This document shows, one piece after another, positions 49,049-58,996 of a DNA stretch of 64,000 bases; position 1 is the first letter of the stretch, and every line of letters starts with the position of its first letter. Origin of the DNA: Aequorivita sp. H23M31. Lineage in GTDB: Bacteria; Bacteroidota; Bacteroidia; Flavobacteriales; Flavobacteriaceae. A model generated the notes under the pieces. The model was given only the letters and a program-made list of their open reading frames with translations, did not search any database and was not told the origin of the DNA. The stretch spans positions 2,542,001 through 2,606,000 of the forward strand of contig NZ_CP034951.1 in NCBI RefSeq assembly GCF_004022485.1. Reading direction: 5' to 3'. The position numbers and the translations under genes are program-made.

Positions 49049-50032
49049 TCACTTCTGAAGTAAATAATGTTCCAAATATGGCGAAAGGTCTAGGGTATAA
49101 AGGTGCTGCATCGTGCCCGTAGGATCAAAACGTTCATTGGTAATAAAATAATTTAGACCATCATTTGTGGTAATCGCTTCTACTTGATAAAAAGGAAGAT
49201 CTATATGCAATTTACGTTTATTGCCACCAAAAAAATCATTTCCCTTAAAATCATATAATAAAAAAACAAAGGGTTGCAGTAAGAAATCATATCCGGACAA
49301 GGCTATTATTCCTTCAGTTTTTTTGTAGACCGCGCCAGTAATCAACCCATTTATGTTATAGAAACTGTGCAATTTTGCCGTGTGTGCGCCAGGGGTTTTA
49401 GGTAATTTATATACTCTCGTTTTATAAGTTTTCCAAGCCTTGGTGAATAGAAAGATGGAGTCATCGGTTATAATAAATGCCTCACAATCAAGATCGGTAT
49501 TATTTGGGCCTTGAGGTGAATAATCGGTTTGATCTTCATAACTAAAATAAATATTGTCCATTTCCGGAGTAGTGCTCAAAATTGAGCTCTTGCTCACTCT
49601 TATAATTTTTAGATCTCGGCGATTTCCATTTTCATTATTTCCAAAATCTCCTATATATATATAATGCTCATCCAGAGAAATTTCCTCCCAGTCTACGTTG
49701 ATTTGGGGTTCAAGCGAGAGATTTCCCGAAATAGCGCCATCCGCAGGATTAATTTTATAAAGAATAGGATCTTGACTATCATTATGCGTCCACAGCATAT
49801 CCTCCCAATAAATCAACCCTGAAGTTTCAGAAAGTACATCATCCAAAGGATAAGCACTAATTATAGAAACCATATCAGCTTTATAAACACAACTGCCATT
49901 ATTTTCTGTCGCATCTTTTTTAAAATTATTGGCCAAGGAATCCGTACAACCTTCCTGAGACTGAATATTACCACAGACCGAATAGAAAAGTGTGAATGTT
50001 AGTATGATTTTCTTTAAAATAAGTGTCTTCAT
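49049..50032 (-). CDS. Secreted beta-propeller-like protein
   Basis: 327 residues. Signal peptide, then GCTDSLANNFKKDATENNGS, a cysteine-bounded module common in Bacteroidetes extracellular proteins, and a domain with WTHNDSQDPILYKINP, VDWEEISLDEHYIYIGDFG and GNNENGNRRDLKI. Similar proteins occur through the phylum with unknown function. Probably exported. Confidence 0.7.
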   Translation of the reverse strand: MKTLILKKIILTFTLFYSVCGNIQSQEGCTDSLANNFKKDATENNGSCVYKADMVSIISAYPLDDVLSETSGLIYWEDMLWTHNDSQDPILYKINPADGAISGNLSLEPQINVDWEEISLDEHYIYIGDFGNNENGNRRDLKIIRVSKSSILSTTPEMDNIYFSYEDQTDYSPQGPNNTDLDCEAFIITDDSIFLFTKAWKTYKTRVYKLPKTPGAHTAKLHSFYNINGLITGAVYKKTEGIIALSGYDFLLQPFVFLLYDFKGNDFFGGNKRKLHIDLPFYQVEAITTNDGLNYFITNERFDPTGTMQHLYTLDLSPYLEHYLLQK

Positions 50033-50252
50033 TTTACTTCAAGATTATCAAATTAATACCAATGAGAGGAAATTCAGTTCACGTTATATTTATTTACAAA
50101 TGCGATTTAAAGGAAATAACATAATTAAATTATTACAAATTTTCATTAAAATCAACATTATTAATAGATTAGAAGTGTTATTAACAGATTCGCTTAGACA
50201 GTTAACATAAGGTTAACCCCTTGTTTATCAATATTTTCGTAATTTAGCGGGT

Positions 50253-50624
50253 ATGACAAAATCAGAAAGAGACGAAAACAAGGAGATTCTTTTAGAATCT
50301 GTTGCCTATTTAGAGAACCGGGGCTTCGAACACATACAGGCCGATGTGGAAGGTTATGAAATTCCCAAATCCTATTATAAAAAAGATAGCGATGTTGTAA
50401 TTACGCCGGATATAGTTGCCGACCGCGCAGGCATTAAACATTATTTTGAAATCAGTTTAAAATCTGATAAGCCGAGATTGCTTAAATCGAAATGGCAATT
50501 TCTGGATACCCTCACACGAATGCGAAACCAACGATTTAAAATTATTACTCGCCGTGGCCATTACAAATTTACGGATGAAATGCTGAAAGATCTGAATTTG
50601 GAAAAAAACCTTATTAAGTTATAA
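50253..50624 (+). CDS. Conserved protein with PD-(D/E)xK-like motif
   Basis: 123 residues, soluble. The order VVITPDIVADRAG followed by HYFEISLKSD resembles the PD...(D/E)xK core of the restriction-endonuclease-like fold (Asp, then Glu-x-x-x-Lys), with spacing slightly off. Found alone in Flavobacteriia; function unknown. I do not claim nuclease activity. Confidence 0.6.
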   Translation: MTKSERDENKEILLESVAYLENRGFEHIQADVEGYEIPKSYYKKDSDVVITPDIVADRAGIKHYFEISLKSDKPRLLKSKWQFLDTLTRMRNQRFKIITRRGHYKFTDEMLKDLNLEKNLIKL

Positions 50625-50638
50625 GGAAGTTCTGAATT

Positions 50639-51088
50639 TCAATCTTTTTTAGATCGGACCATAGCTATATGGGGAATTCCATCTTCAGAATACCTATTAC
50701 CTACTGTTTTAAATCCATGATTTTCGTAAAAAGTAACTAAATATGTTTGAGCCGATATCTTTATGCTATCGGCTTTAAATTTTAAGTTGATAGCCCGGAT
50801 CGCAGCTGTGGTAATTTTATGGCCATAGCCTAATTTCCGATAATTTTCTCGTACTAAAACTCTTCCTATAGCCGCTTGATCAAAATAATCGCCGGCTTTA
50901 AAACATCGGGCATAAGCCACTAAAATTCCATCTTCCCAACCTAAAATATGTAGAGCAACCTCATCTTTACCATCAATATCTGGATATACACAATCTTGTT
51001 CTACAACGAAAACTTCACTCCGAAGACGCAATAACTCATATAATTCCTCTTTACTTAATTCCGTGAAATTTTTAACTGTAACATCCAT
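50639..51088 (-). CDS. GNAT N-acetyltransferase, ElaA family
   Basis: 149 residues. ELYELLRLRSEVFVVEQDC and AIGRVLVRENYRKLGYGHKI (acetyl-CoA P-loop RxxGxG) mark the ElaA subgroup of GNAT enzymes. Substrate unknown. Confidence 0.9.
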   Translation of the reverse strand: MDVTVKNFTELSKEELYELLRLRSEVFVVEQDCVYPDIDGKDEVALHILGWEDGILVAYARCFKAGDYFDQAAIGRVLVRENYRKLGYGHKITTAAIRAINLKFKADSIKISAQTYLVTFYENHGFKTVGNRYSEDGIPHIAMVRSKKD

Positions 51089-51182
51089 AGGTTTACATTG
51101 GTAAAATCATTTTAAAACAATTTCGGCTTAGAATAGAGTATTGTAAGATTACGAAATTTGATGAAGAAAAATTTTGATCTAT

Positions 51183-51614
51183 TTATGAACAAGATATCTT
51201 TTCTACCCTTCCTTGATGGCGGCCGCCTTCAAACTCAGTTTCCAGAAAAGTTTTTACCATTTCGATCGCCTGAATTTTACTGATAAACCGTGCCGGTAAA
51301 CTCAAGATATTTGCATCATTATGCTGCCTAGCAAGGGCCACAATCTCCTTCGACCAACAAAGTGCAGAACGTACTTTTTGATGTTTATTTGCCGTCATAT
51401 TTGCGCCATTGCCGCTACCGCATATAATAATACCTAAATCGGAAATACCATTTTCAACGTCCTTGGCAACTGGATGTATAAAATCTGGATAATCTACGCT
51501 TGATTCCAAATCTGTTCCATGGTTGGTAACTTTATGCCCAGCCTTTTCCAAATCCTGTATAATCGCGAACTTGTATTCAGTTCCTGCGTGGTCGTTTCCT
51601 ATAGAAATGTTCAT
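51183..51614 (-). CDS. rpiB: Ribose-5-phosphate isomerase B
   Basis: 143 residues from the ATG at 51614 (MNISIGNDHAGTEYK); the upstream extension to 51650 is not conserved-looking. Catalytic Cys in IICGSGNGANMTANKH, and ARQHNDANILSLPARF. Interconverts ribose-5-P and ribulose-5-P. Confidence 0.95.
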   Translation of the reverse strand: MNISIGNDHAGTEYKFAIIQDLEKAGHKVTNHGTDLESSVDYPDFIHPVAKDVENGISDLGIIICGSGNGANMTANKHQKVRSALCWSKEIVALARQHNDANILSLPARFISKIQAIEMVKTFLETEFEGGRHQGRVEKISCS

Positions 51615-52290
51615 ATCCTTTTTTTTTGACAAAGATAAGAATTCGTCCACAGAAATTTTAGGTCTTTTGATTAACGTATAGCTTATTCTAAGCTTCTTAT
51701 AAAATTCAGACTAAAACGGAGTCAGAATTTATTATTATTATAAAACCTTAATAAACAATAAATTAAGTTCGCTTTTTTAGAGAGCAGTAATTCAAAATAA
51801 ATTCTTAATATTAAGTTAACAAGGATGTTAATAAATGTTCAATGAAATGCAGTAAATAAAATTGCAGATATAGATTTAATTTTCAATATGCTGGAAATTC
51901 ACTGACAAACAAATTAAATGACCAAATCTTACTGCCCATTTATGAGATGAAATATTGGCTTTACCAACAGGGAATTTTTCAAAACTTATTCCTTAAAAAA
52001 CCAAAAAAAGGGTTGTTCACAGCTGTTGATTACTTCTCTTATTCCTTTCATATCAAGCAAATTGAATCTTAATTCTATGTTAACAACCTTTTATTAAGTA
52101 CCGATAAATTCATTTCAAAATAAAATACCAAAAAGTTATCCCTCTTATTAACAGCCCATCATAATCATCATTTTTCTTTTTAAAAATTTCAAAAAAAACA
52201 ATAATGAATTTATATATGTTGACAACTAAAAAGACGGGCTTTTTTAAAATCTTGAATGGATTAAAAAAGAAATGAATTTATTCTAGTATG
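51615..52290. other. 676-bp AT-rich non-coding region
   Basis: No gene or stable RNA recognised. It has several GTTAACA/TTATTAACAG-like words and a TTATCC word near 52138, which are suggestive of DnaA-type sites but do not match TTATCCACA. Left unassigned. Confidence 0.4.
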
Positions 52291-52530
52291 CTAAACAATT
52301 TTTAAATTGGAAGGATTATTTAAATCGTTTATAATCTTTTCGGCCAATTCCCTATCCTCGACATGAACTTGTAGCCTTATTCCGCCAATGGCATTGGAGT
52401 AAAATGGGAAAACACTGATCATTGTTTCATTTTGAAAGAAATATCTAATTTCTTCCTGATCGAAGAGTAATTTTAATACGGCGTATTCCGCGGGATATTG
52501 AAAGATTGCAATAGTCTCAAAATTCTTCAT
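52291..52530 (-). CDS. DUF2007-type small protein
   Basis: 79 residues. ETIAIFQYPAEYAVLKLLFDQEEI and IRLQVHVEDRELAEKII match the DUF2007 putative signal-transducing family (degradosome-linked in some annotations). Function unknown. Confidence 0.75.
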   Translation of the reverse strand: MKNFETIAIFQYPAEYAVLKLLFDQEEIRYFFQNETMISVFPFYSNAIGGIRLQVHVEDRELAEKIINDLNNPSNLKIV

Positions 52531-52640
52531 AAATTCATTTTATAAACGGGATGAGAAGCCATACTAAGGTAATAAATCTTTGCTAATCTAAACTTGCCAT
52601 TGCCTGAGAAGTATTACATTTACGATAATTAGAATAAATT

Positions 52641-54881
52641 ATGCCGAAATATAAAAAGAAGAAGAATAAAATTGAAAATCTTTCCCAAACCATACTAGAT
52701 ATTCTTCGGAAAGATCATTCAAAACCCTATACCTACAAACAGATTGCTGCTAAATTACAATTGGATGATGCGAGCAGCAGAAATCAAATAATCAAAAAAC
52801 TTAAGGACTTACAGCACAAAGGCAGCATTCAGGAAATTGAGCGCGGCAAGTATATTCTTACACCTTCCCAAAATTATTATACAGGAAGGGTCGACATCGC
52901 TGGTCGTGGCCAGGGTTACATTATTGTTGAGGATTTAGAAGACGACATATTTGTAAGTAATAAAAATCTGAATAAAGCACTAAATGGTGATACGGTCGAA
53001 GTGTATGTTTTTAAGAGAAAAAGAGGTGGAAAATCTGAGGGGGAAGTAACAAAAATCCTAGAACGTAAACGGACGGAATTTGTAGGAACCATTCAGGTGC
53101 ATGACAATTTTGCTTTTGTAAATGTTAGCGACGGTAAGATGTACACCGATATTTTTGTTCCAAAGGATAAAATAAATGGAGCCAAAAATGGTGAAAAGGT
53201 ATTGGTTGCCATGGAAGATTGGCCTGAAAAAGCCGAATCTCCTTTTGGTAGTGTTATTAAAATTCTTGGAATGCCCGGGGAGCACAATACTGAAATTCAT
53301 TCTATTCTCGCCCAATATGGACTGCCGTATGAATTTCCGCAGGAGGTTGAAGATTATGCCAATCAAATTGATACTTCCATCAAGGAATCCGAAATTAAGA
53401 AACGAAGGGATATGCGAAGTGATCTTACTTTCACCATAGATCCAAAAGATGCGAAGGATTTTGACGATGCCCTTTCTTTTAAAAAATTAGAAAATGGTAA
53501 TTACGAAATTGGGATCCATATAGCCGATGTTTCGCATTATGTAACTCCAGGCAACGTGCTGGACGATGAAGCTTATGAAAGAGCTACTTCCGTTTATTTG
53601 GTAGATAGAGTAGTTCCGATGCTTCCTGAAATCCTTTCCAACAATGCCTGTTCCCTTCGTCCTGATGAAGAAAAATATACTTTTTCTGCGGTGTTTGAAA
53701 TAAATCCAAAAGCAGAGGTTGTTAATCAATGGTTTGGGAAAACGGTCACTCTTAGCGATGCTCGTTTTGCTTATGAAGAAGCGCAACACATTATAGAAAC
53801 AAATGAAACTTCGAGCACATCGTATTCGCCTGGTATAAACTCTGTCGAGAAGTCTTTTAATTTTGAAATCCCGGCAAATATTTCAATCAGCGATAAGGAA
53901 TATGTTGTTAAACCCGAAATAGCTGAAGCAATCTTAGAAATGGATAAGCTTGCGAAAATATTACGAAGGAAAAGAATGCGCGCAGGAGCGATCTCCTTTG
54001 ACAAAGTAGAAGTAAAATTCATTTTGGATGAAAATAGCAATCCTATTGGAGTTTATTTTAAGGAAAGCAAGGATGCTAATAAATTGATTGAGGAGTTTAT
54101 GCTTTTGGCAAATAGAAGTGTGGCCGAATATATAGGAAAGCAAAAACCACAAAAAACATTTGTTTACCGAGTTCACGATGAACCTGATGATGAAAAAATT
54201 GCTGCTTTGGAAAATATTATTAAGCGCTTTGGTTATAAATTGAATACCAAGGACCGTCATTCCACGGCAACATCAATGAACAAACTTTTAAAAGATGTTC
54301 AGGGAAAGAAGGAACAAAACTTAATAGATACCCTTGCTATTCGCAGTATGAGCAAAGCAATATATACTACCCATAATATTGGACATTACGGACTCGCCTT
54401 TGATTATTATACACACTTCACTTCACCCATTCGGCGGTATCCAGATATTATGGTCCACCGACTGTTGCAACATTATCTGGAAAACGGTAAATCGGCGAAT
54501 GAAGAAGAATACGAGGAAAAATGTGCCCACTGTAGCGATATGGAGAATCTTGCAACTAATGCCGAACGCGATAGTATTAAGTATATGCAGATTAAGTATA
54601 TGCAAGATCATAAAGATGAAGAGTTTGTAGGTGTTATTTCTGGAGTTACCGAATGGGGAATTTACATAGAAATTATATCCAATAAATGTGAAGGGATGGT
54701 TCGATTACAGGACCTTCAGGATGACCGATTCGAATTTGATCGCGATGAATATGCGGTTATCGGGCAGCGCACGCACAATGTCTATCGTTTAGGTGATGAA
54801 GTAAACGTAAAAGTAAAAAATGCGGATTTAGTGAAGAAGCATTTAGATTTTACGATGCTGGGACATCATGAGGAAAAATGA
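52641..54881 (+). CDS. rnr: Ribonuclease R
   Basis: 746 residues. Winged-helix HTH (~15-70), cold-shock domains, RNB catalytic core with DPKDAKDFDDALSF (four Asp metal ligands), FYTHFTSPIRRYPD (substrate anchor), and a C-terminal S1 domain (GVISGVTEWGIYIEI). 3'-5' exonuclease on structured RNA. Confidence 0.97.
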   Translation: MPKYKKKKNKIENLSQTILDILRKDHSKPYTYKQIAAKLQLDDASSRNQIIKKLKDLQHKGSIQEIERGKYILTPSQNYYTGRVDIAGRGQGYIIVEDLEDDIFVSNKNLNKALNGDTVEVYVFKRKRGGKSEGEVTKILERKRTEFVGTIQVHDNFAFVNVSDGKMYTDIFVPKDKINGAKNGEKVLVAMEDWPEKAESPFGSVIKILGMPGEHNTEIHSILAQYGLPYEFPQEVEDYANQIDTSIKESEIKKRRDMRSDLTFTIDPKDAKDFDDALSFKKLENGNYEIGIHIADVSHYVTPGNVLDDEAYERATSVYLVDRVVPMLPEILSNNACSLRPDEEKYTFSAVFEINPKAEVVNQWFGKTVTLSDARFAYEEAQHIIETNETSSTSYSPGINSVEKSFNFEIPANISISDKEYVVKPEIAEAILEMDKLAKILRRKRMRAGAISFDKVEVKFILDENSNPIGVYFKESKDANKLIEEFMLLANRSVAEYIGKQKPQKTFVYRVHDEPDDEKIAALENIIKRFGYKLNTKDRHSTATSMNKLLKDVQGKKEQNLIDTLAIRSMSKAIYTTHNIGHYGLAFDYYTHFTSPIRRYPDIMVHRLLQHYLENGKSANEEEYEEKCAHCSDMENLATNAERDSIKYMQIKYMQDHKDEEFVGVISGVTEWGIYIEIISNKCEGMVRLQDLQDDRFEFDRDEYAVIGQRTHNVYRLGDEVNVKVKNADLVKKHLDFTMLGHHEEK

Positions 54882-55013
54882 TGCGGTTTATTGACTTTAT
54901 TTTTAAAGTGAGAAATTCTATTATATGGGATTGACCTTAATTCCACAACCAATATTAAATAGCACAACATCACAAATTTTTTATCATAAAAAACTTCGTA
55001 TTTTTACCCGACT

Positions 55014-55727
55014 ATGTTTGACGGCTTACTCTACGCAGCGTTTTATGGATTTTTAATGGCCTTCGCTGTTGGACCTGTTTTTTTTACTTTAATTGAAACT
55101 GCAATTACCAAGGGTATAAGAGCTGCTATCTTCTTCGATCTGGGTGCCTTATTTGCTGATATAATATTTATTCTTATCGCCTTTTTCAGTACGAGCAAAA
55201 TATTGGAAAAGGTTAAACATGATCCTGGATTATTAATCTTCGGGGGAGTCATCCTTATTGCTTATGGGATTATATCTTATATACGCACCAACAAGTCTAT
55301 TTTTAAAATAGTCAGAGAACATTACGCAGTTAATGTGAAGAAAAATCTGGGAGGATTATTTTTAAAGGGGTTTCTTCTAAATTTCGTGAATTTTGGTGTT
55401 TTAGCCGGGTGGATCGGAGTTCTAATAATGGCAAATGCGCTGACATCTTCTGAAAACGGAATTTTCTTATTCGTGGTCACTGTGCTATCAACCTTCTTTT
55501 TAATTGATCTTTTAAAAATGGTATTGGCAAAACGGTTAAAAAACAGAATGACGCCGCGATTTATCTTTAAGACGAAAAAGTGGGTAAGTATTCTAATTCT
55601 AGCCTTCGGCGTTATTCTCCTCTTCCAAGGAATTTTTCCCAAGGGAATGGAAGCAGGACTTGAAAGAATACCCGGACAAACCCAACTACAGGAAAAACCC
55701 ATTCCTCCACCAGAAGTTCCGCAATAA
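55014..55727 (+). CDS. LysE-family exporter
   Basis: 237 residues with six helices. FLMAFAVGPVFFTLIETAIT ... GIRAAIFFDLGALFADI matches the LysE/RhtB translocator signature. A Pro/Gln-rich tail (EKPIPPPEVPQ) is unusual. Exports amino acids or similar; substrate unknown. Confidence 0.88.
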   Translation: MFDGLLYAAFYGFLMAFAVGPVFFTLIETAITKGIRAAIFFDLGALFADIIFILIAFFSTSKILEKVKHDPGLLIFGGVILIAYGIISYIRTNKSIFKIVREHYAVNVKKNLGGLFLKGFLLNFVNFGVLAGWIGVLIMANALTSSENGIFLFVVTVLSTFFLIDLLKMVLAKRLKNRMTPRFIFKTKKWVSILILAFGVILLFQGIFPKGMEAGLERIPGQTQLQEKPIPPPEVPQ

Positions 55728-55821
55728 TCCCAATAAATAGAAAAAGGTTATTTTAAAAAACTCCGCTTCGACCTGGATTTATTTTTAAATTCCTTCCTTA
55801 TTCACTCCGTTAAAAATAACA

Positions 55822-55890
55822 ACCACAACATTAGTTGAGTTTTATTTTGAGGCGCCGAGCGTCCAGATTCCCCGGGCGGACGGCTGCATT
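55822..55890 (-). repeat. Degenerate duplicate of the tRNA-Cys 3' end and terminator
   Basis: On the minus strand: GAATC, a 4-base insertion, CGCTCG.-GCCTCAAAA (cf. tRNA-Cys GAATCCGCTCGATGCCTCAAAA), followed by ACTCAACTAATGTTGTGGT, a decayed version of the tRNA-Cys terminator stem. Lies immediately downstream of the real terminator. Confidence 0.65.
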
Positions 55891-55899
55891 GAGTTCAAT

Positions 55900-55929
55900 A
55901 AAAAACCCCAACATCAGTTGAGGTTTTTT
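55900..55929 (-). terminator. tRNA-Cys terminator
   Basis: ACCTCAAC / GTTGGGGT stem with ATCA-type loop and TTTTTT on the minus strand, two bases after the tRNA. Confidence 0.85.
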
Positions 55930-55930
55930 G

Positions 55931-56002
55931 AGGCATCGAGCGGATTCGAACCGCTGTAGCAGCTTTTGCAGAGCTGAGCCTAGCCACTCGGCCACGATGC
56001 CC
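55931..56002 (-). tRNA. tRNA-Cys (anticodon GCA)
   Basis: Complete cloverleaf: acceptor GGGCATC / GATGCCT, anticodon loop CTGCAAA between AGCT pairs, T-arm AGCGGTTCGAATCCGCT. No encoded CCA. Confidence 0.93.
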
Positions 56003-56098
56003 TAAATTCCTATGAAGATGGAAATTTCTTCAGGGAGATTTCCAAGTGAGAGTGCAAATATAAAAGATTAAGTTGAATTCGGCGATTTTAAATTAAAT

Positions 56099-56455
56099 TT
56101 ACCTTTTCTTCTTCATTGTTACGCTCACCTCTGCTACATCCCCGCCTATGGGAGGATTCTTTTTTGCAACTGTTACCTCCACTTTATTTACCAATTTCAC
56201 TTGATCCAATACCGAATTCATAATCCGTTGGGCTACATGTTCCAAAAGTTTTGATCGCACGGCCATTTCATTCCGAACAATATTCTGTAGTTCTACGTAA
56301 TCTACAGTTTCAGAAAGAGAATCGCTTAGAGAAGCAGGTGTAAGATCCACTTTTACTTTCAGATTTACTATATAGTCCGAACCAATGTGGCCCTCTTCAT
56401 CCAAGCAACCGTGATAGGCATATAGACGAATATTTTTTAATTTGATACTATCCAA
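56099..56455 (-). CDS. folB: Dihydroneopterin aldolase
   Basis: 118 residues. DSIKLKNIRLYAYHGCLDEE (catalytic Tyr and Glu) and SVTMKKKR C-terminus; DLTPASLSDSLSETVDYVEL is the conserved substrate loop. Folate pathway, forms 6-hydroxymethyl-dihydropterin. Confidence 0.93.
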   Translation of the reverse strand: MDSIKLKNIRLYAYHGCLDEEGHIGSDYIVNLKVKVDLTPASLSDSLSETVDYVELQNIVRNEMAVRSKLLEHVAQRIMNSVLDQVKLVNKVEVTVAKKNPPIGGDVAEVSVTMKKKR

Positions 56456-56583
56456 AATAGAATGTTAAGATTAATTTTTATGGATACAAAAGTAATACAA
56501 ACGCGAGTTTCATTTTAGCCTTATCCGAAAATTGAAGAAGGCCTATTTGTTTACGATGGAATTCATTACATGGTATTTTTTGG

Positions 56584-56591
56584 TAAATTTG
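56584..56591 (+). promoter_or_regulatory. Putative -7 element of glnS
   Basis: TAAATTTG (TAnnTTTG), 19 bases before the ATG. Confidence 0.45.
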
Positions 56592-56610
56592 CCGTCTCAT
56601 TAATAAATAC

Positions 56611-58290
56611 ATGGAAAAAGAAGCGACACCACTCAATTTTATCGAGCACATTATAGAGGAAGATTTACGAACAGGATATAAAAAGGATCAGTTGCGCTTC
56701 CGTTTTCCGCCGGAACCAAATGGTTATTTACATATTGGTCATGCTTCATCTATATGTTTGAACTTTGGATTGGGATTAAAATACAATGCTCCAGTCAATC
56801 TCCGCTTTGATGATACGAATCCCGCTAAGGAGGAACAGGAATTTGTAGATGCAATAAAACGCGATATCCACTGGTTGGGTTTTGAATGGAGTGAGGAAAG
56901 ATATGCTTCTGATTATTTTCAGCAACTTTATGATTGGGCAGTTCAAATGGTGAATGATGGAAAGGCCTATGTAGATTCCCAGACTTCAGAACATATTGCT
57001 GAACAAAAAGGAACTCCGAATACTCCAGGAAAACCAAGCCCATACCGGGATAGACCTATTGAGGAGAATTTGGAATTGCTCGAGAAAATGAAAAATGGAG
57101 AGACCAAAGAAGGTGAGCATGTTCTCCGCGCAAAAATTAATATGGAATCTCCAAATATGTTAATGCGCGATCCTGTTATGTATAGAACGGTTAATAGGGC
57201 TCACCATAGAACGGGTACGGATTGGAAAATCTTTCCAATGTATGACTGGACACACGGAGAGAGCGACTATATAGAACAAGTATCGCATTCCTTCTGTACA
57301 CTTGAATTCCTGCCCCACAGAGAGCTTTACGACTGGTTCTTGGATCAAGTGGTAGATCAGGAAAAATTACGCCCTAAACAACGTGAATTTGCACGTAGGA
57401 ATCTTAGCCATACAGTTGTGAGTAAGCGAAAATTGGCAGAACTTGTGGCGAATGGTGTAGTAAACGGTTGGGATGACCCTCGTATGCCTACCATTTCTGG
57501 ATTACGCCGAAGGGGTTACACCCCAGAATCCATAAAAAACTTTGCAGAGAGTATAGGAGTGGGAAAAAGAGAAAATCTTATCGATGTATCTCATTTGGAA
57601 TTCAATATTCGCGAGGATTTAAATAAAAAAGTACCTCGAATAATGGTGGTTTTAGATCCGGTGAAATTAATTATCGATAATTACCCCGAGGGCAAAACCG
57701 AAATGTTGGATGCCGAAAACAATCCTGAAGACGACAATGCTGGTTTCCGAAAGTTGCCTTTTTCAAGGGAATTATTGATTGAAAGGGAGGATTTCTTGGA
57801 AGAAGCAAATCGCAAGTTTTTTAGATTGACGATAGGCAAGGAAGTGCGACTTAAAAATGCATATATAATAAAGGGAGAAAGCGTGGTTAAGGATGCGGAT
57901 GGAAATATTACGGAGATCCACTGCACATATGATCCTGACAGTAAGAGTGGCAGCGGTTCCGAAGCATCCTTACGCAAGGTAAAAGGAACTTTGCATTGGG
58001 TTTCTGCAGCGCATGCCGTGCCTGTGGAAGTACGACTCTATGACCGGTTGTTTACTGAGGCCTCCCCGGATACTATAAAAGATAGGGATTTTATGGAATT
58101 CGTAAATCCTGAGTCCTTGACAATTGTAACAGGATATTCTGAACCCAGTATAACATGTGCAAAAGCGGAGGATAAATTCCAATTTCAGAGATTGGGATAT
58201 TTCGTAGTGGACAAGGATACCAGTGCTGAGAAAATCATATTTAATAGAACTGTCCCATTGCGGGATTCCTGGGCAAAGCTTGCTGAATAA
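56611..58290 (+). CDS. glnS: Glutaminyl-tRNA synthetase
   Basis: 559 residues. Class I signatures RFPPEPNGYLHIGHASSICL (HIGH) and TVVSKRKL (KMSKS equivalent). C-terminal beta-barrel anticodon-binding domains follow. Charges tRNA-Gln directly. Confidence 0.97.
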   Translation: MEKEATPLNFIEHIIEEDLRTGYKKDQLRFRFPPEPNGYLHIGHASSICLNFGLGLKYNAPVNLRFDDTNPAKEEQEFVDAIKRDIHWLGFEWSEERYASDYFQQLYDWAVQMVNDGKAYVDSQTSEHIAEQKGTPNTPGKPSPYRDRPIEENLELLEKMKNGETKEGEHVLRAKINMESPNMLMRDPVMYRTVNRAHHRTGTDWKIFPMYDWTHGESDYIEQVSHSFCTLEFLPHRELYDWFLDQVVDQEKLRPKQREFARRNLSHTVVSKRKLAELVANGVVNGWDDPRMPTISGLRRRGYTPESIKNFAESIGVGKRENLIDVSHLEFNIREDLNKKVPRIMVVLDPVKLIIDNYPEGKTEMLDAENNPEDDNAGFRKLPFSRELLIEREDFLEEANRKFFRLTIGKEVRLKNAYIIKGESVVKDADGNITEIHCTYDPDSKSGSGSEASLRKVKGTLHWVSAAHAVPVEVRLYDRLFTEASPDTIKDRDFMEFVNPESLTIVTGYSEPSITCAKAEDKFQFQRLGYFVVDKDTSAEKIIFNRTVPLRDSWAKLAE

Positions 58291-58331
58291 CTTCTATTCA
58301 TTTAACCCTACCCAAACCGGATAGTTTTAAC

Positions 58332-58380
58332 AAACCCATAATTCGGGAAAATCATTTTCCTGAATTATGGTTTGTTATTT
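58332..58380 (+). terminator. Rho-independent terminator after glnS
   Basis: Long stem AAACCCATAATTCGGGAAAAT / ATTTTCCTGAATTATGGTTT followed by a T-rich stretch. Confidence 0.8.
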
Positions 58381-58552
58381 ATTGTTTATATTAGAAAGAG
58401 ACAAAGTAATAGAAAACAACCTCTTAACTATTTCATTTGTATTGTGTATTAACTAAATATTTTTCGGGAAAATTTATTGTCAGGTTTGATATCTTGAATA
58501 ATGTTGAAATTTTTAAGGTTTTCTTGGCCATTGCAGAGATTTTATTAACCGC

Positions 58553-58590
58553 TTGTTAACAACATCCGGTAGGTTGGTTACTTATCTTTG
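58553..58590 (+). promoter_or_regulatory. Promoter of the YtxH-holin operon
   Basis: TATCTTTG at 58583-58590 fits TAnnTTTG; the TTG at 58553 is 27 bases upstream, further than ideal. The start codon is at 58621 (ATG). Confidence 0.45.
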
Positions 58591-58620
58591 ACATTATTAA
58601 CCACTAAAAAAATAGAATTA

Positions 58621-58994
58621 TGGCAAATACAGGTCAAAACTTAGTTGCGCTTTTAACCGGTATAGTAATTGGAGCAGGATTAGGTATTCTTTATGCTCCT
58701 GAAAAAGGATCGGAAACTAGAGAAAAACTCAGTAAAGAAGCGAAAAAAACACAGAAAAAACTGAGCAAACAATTTAAAGAAACTACCCAGAATCTAAGTG
58801 AGAAAGCTCAGATGGCAAAATTGAGTTTCGAAGAAAAGCTAAGTGAAACTCTTTCTTCTGCGAGCTATAAGGCAGATGATATCTTGGCGGCGATGGAAGA
58901 CAAATTGGAAGCTTTGAGAAAGCAAAATGCGAAGCTTCAAATAGATAATACTGTAGAACAAGTAAAAACAAAAGCTCAAAAAACTACCCTATAA
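58621..58994 (+). CDS. YtxH domain protein
   Basis: 124 residues. One N-terminal helix (LVALLTGIVIGAGLGILYAPEKG) with the GILYAPxxG motif of YtxH, then an amphipathic coiled tail rich in Lys/Glu. General-stress membrane protein family. First of three small genes. Confidence 0.88.
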
Positions 58995-58996
58995 TA

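Noticed and set aside
51615..52290. Possible chromosome origin in the AT-rich gap by rpiB
   Set aside because: No TTATCCACA DnaA boxes or dnaA gene; only weak look-alike words.
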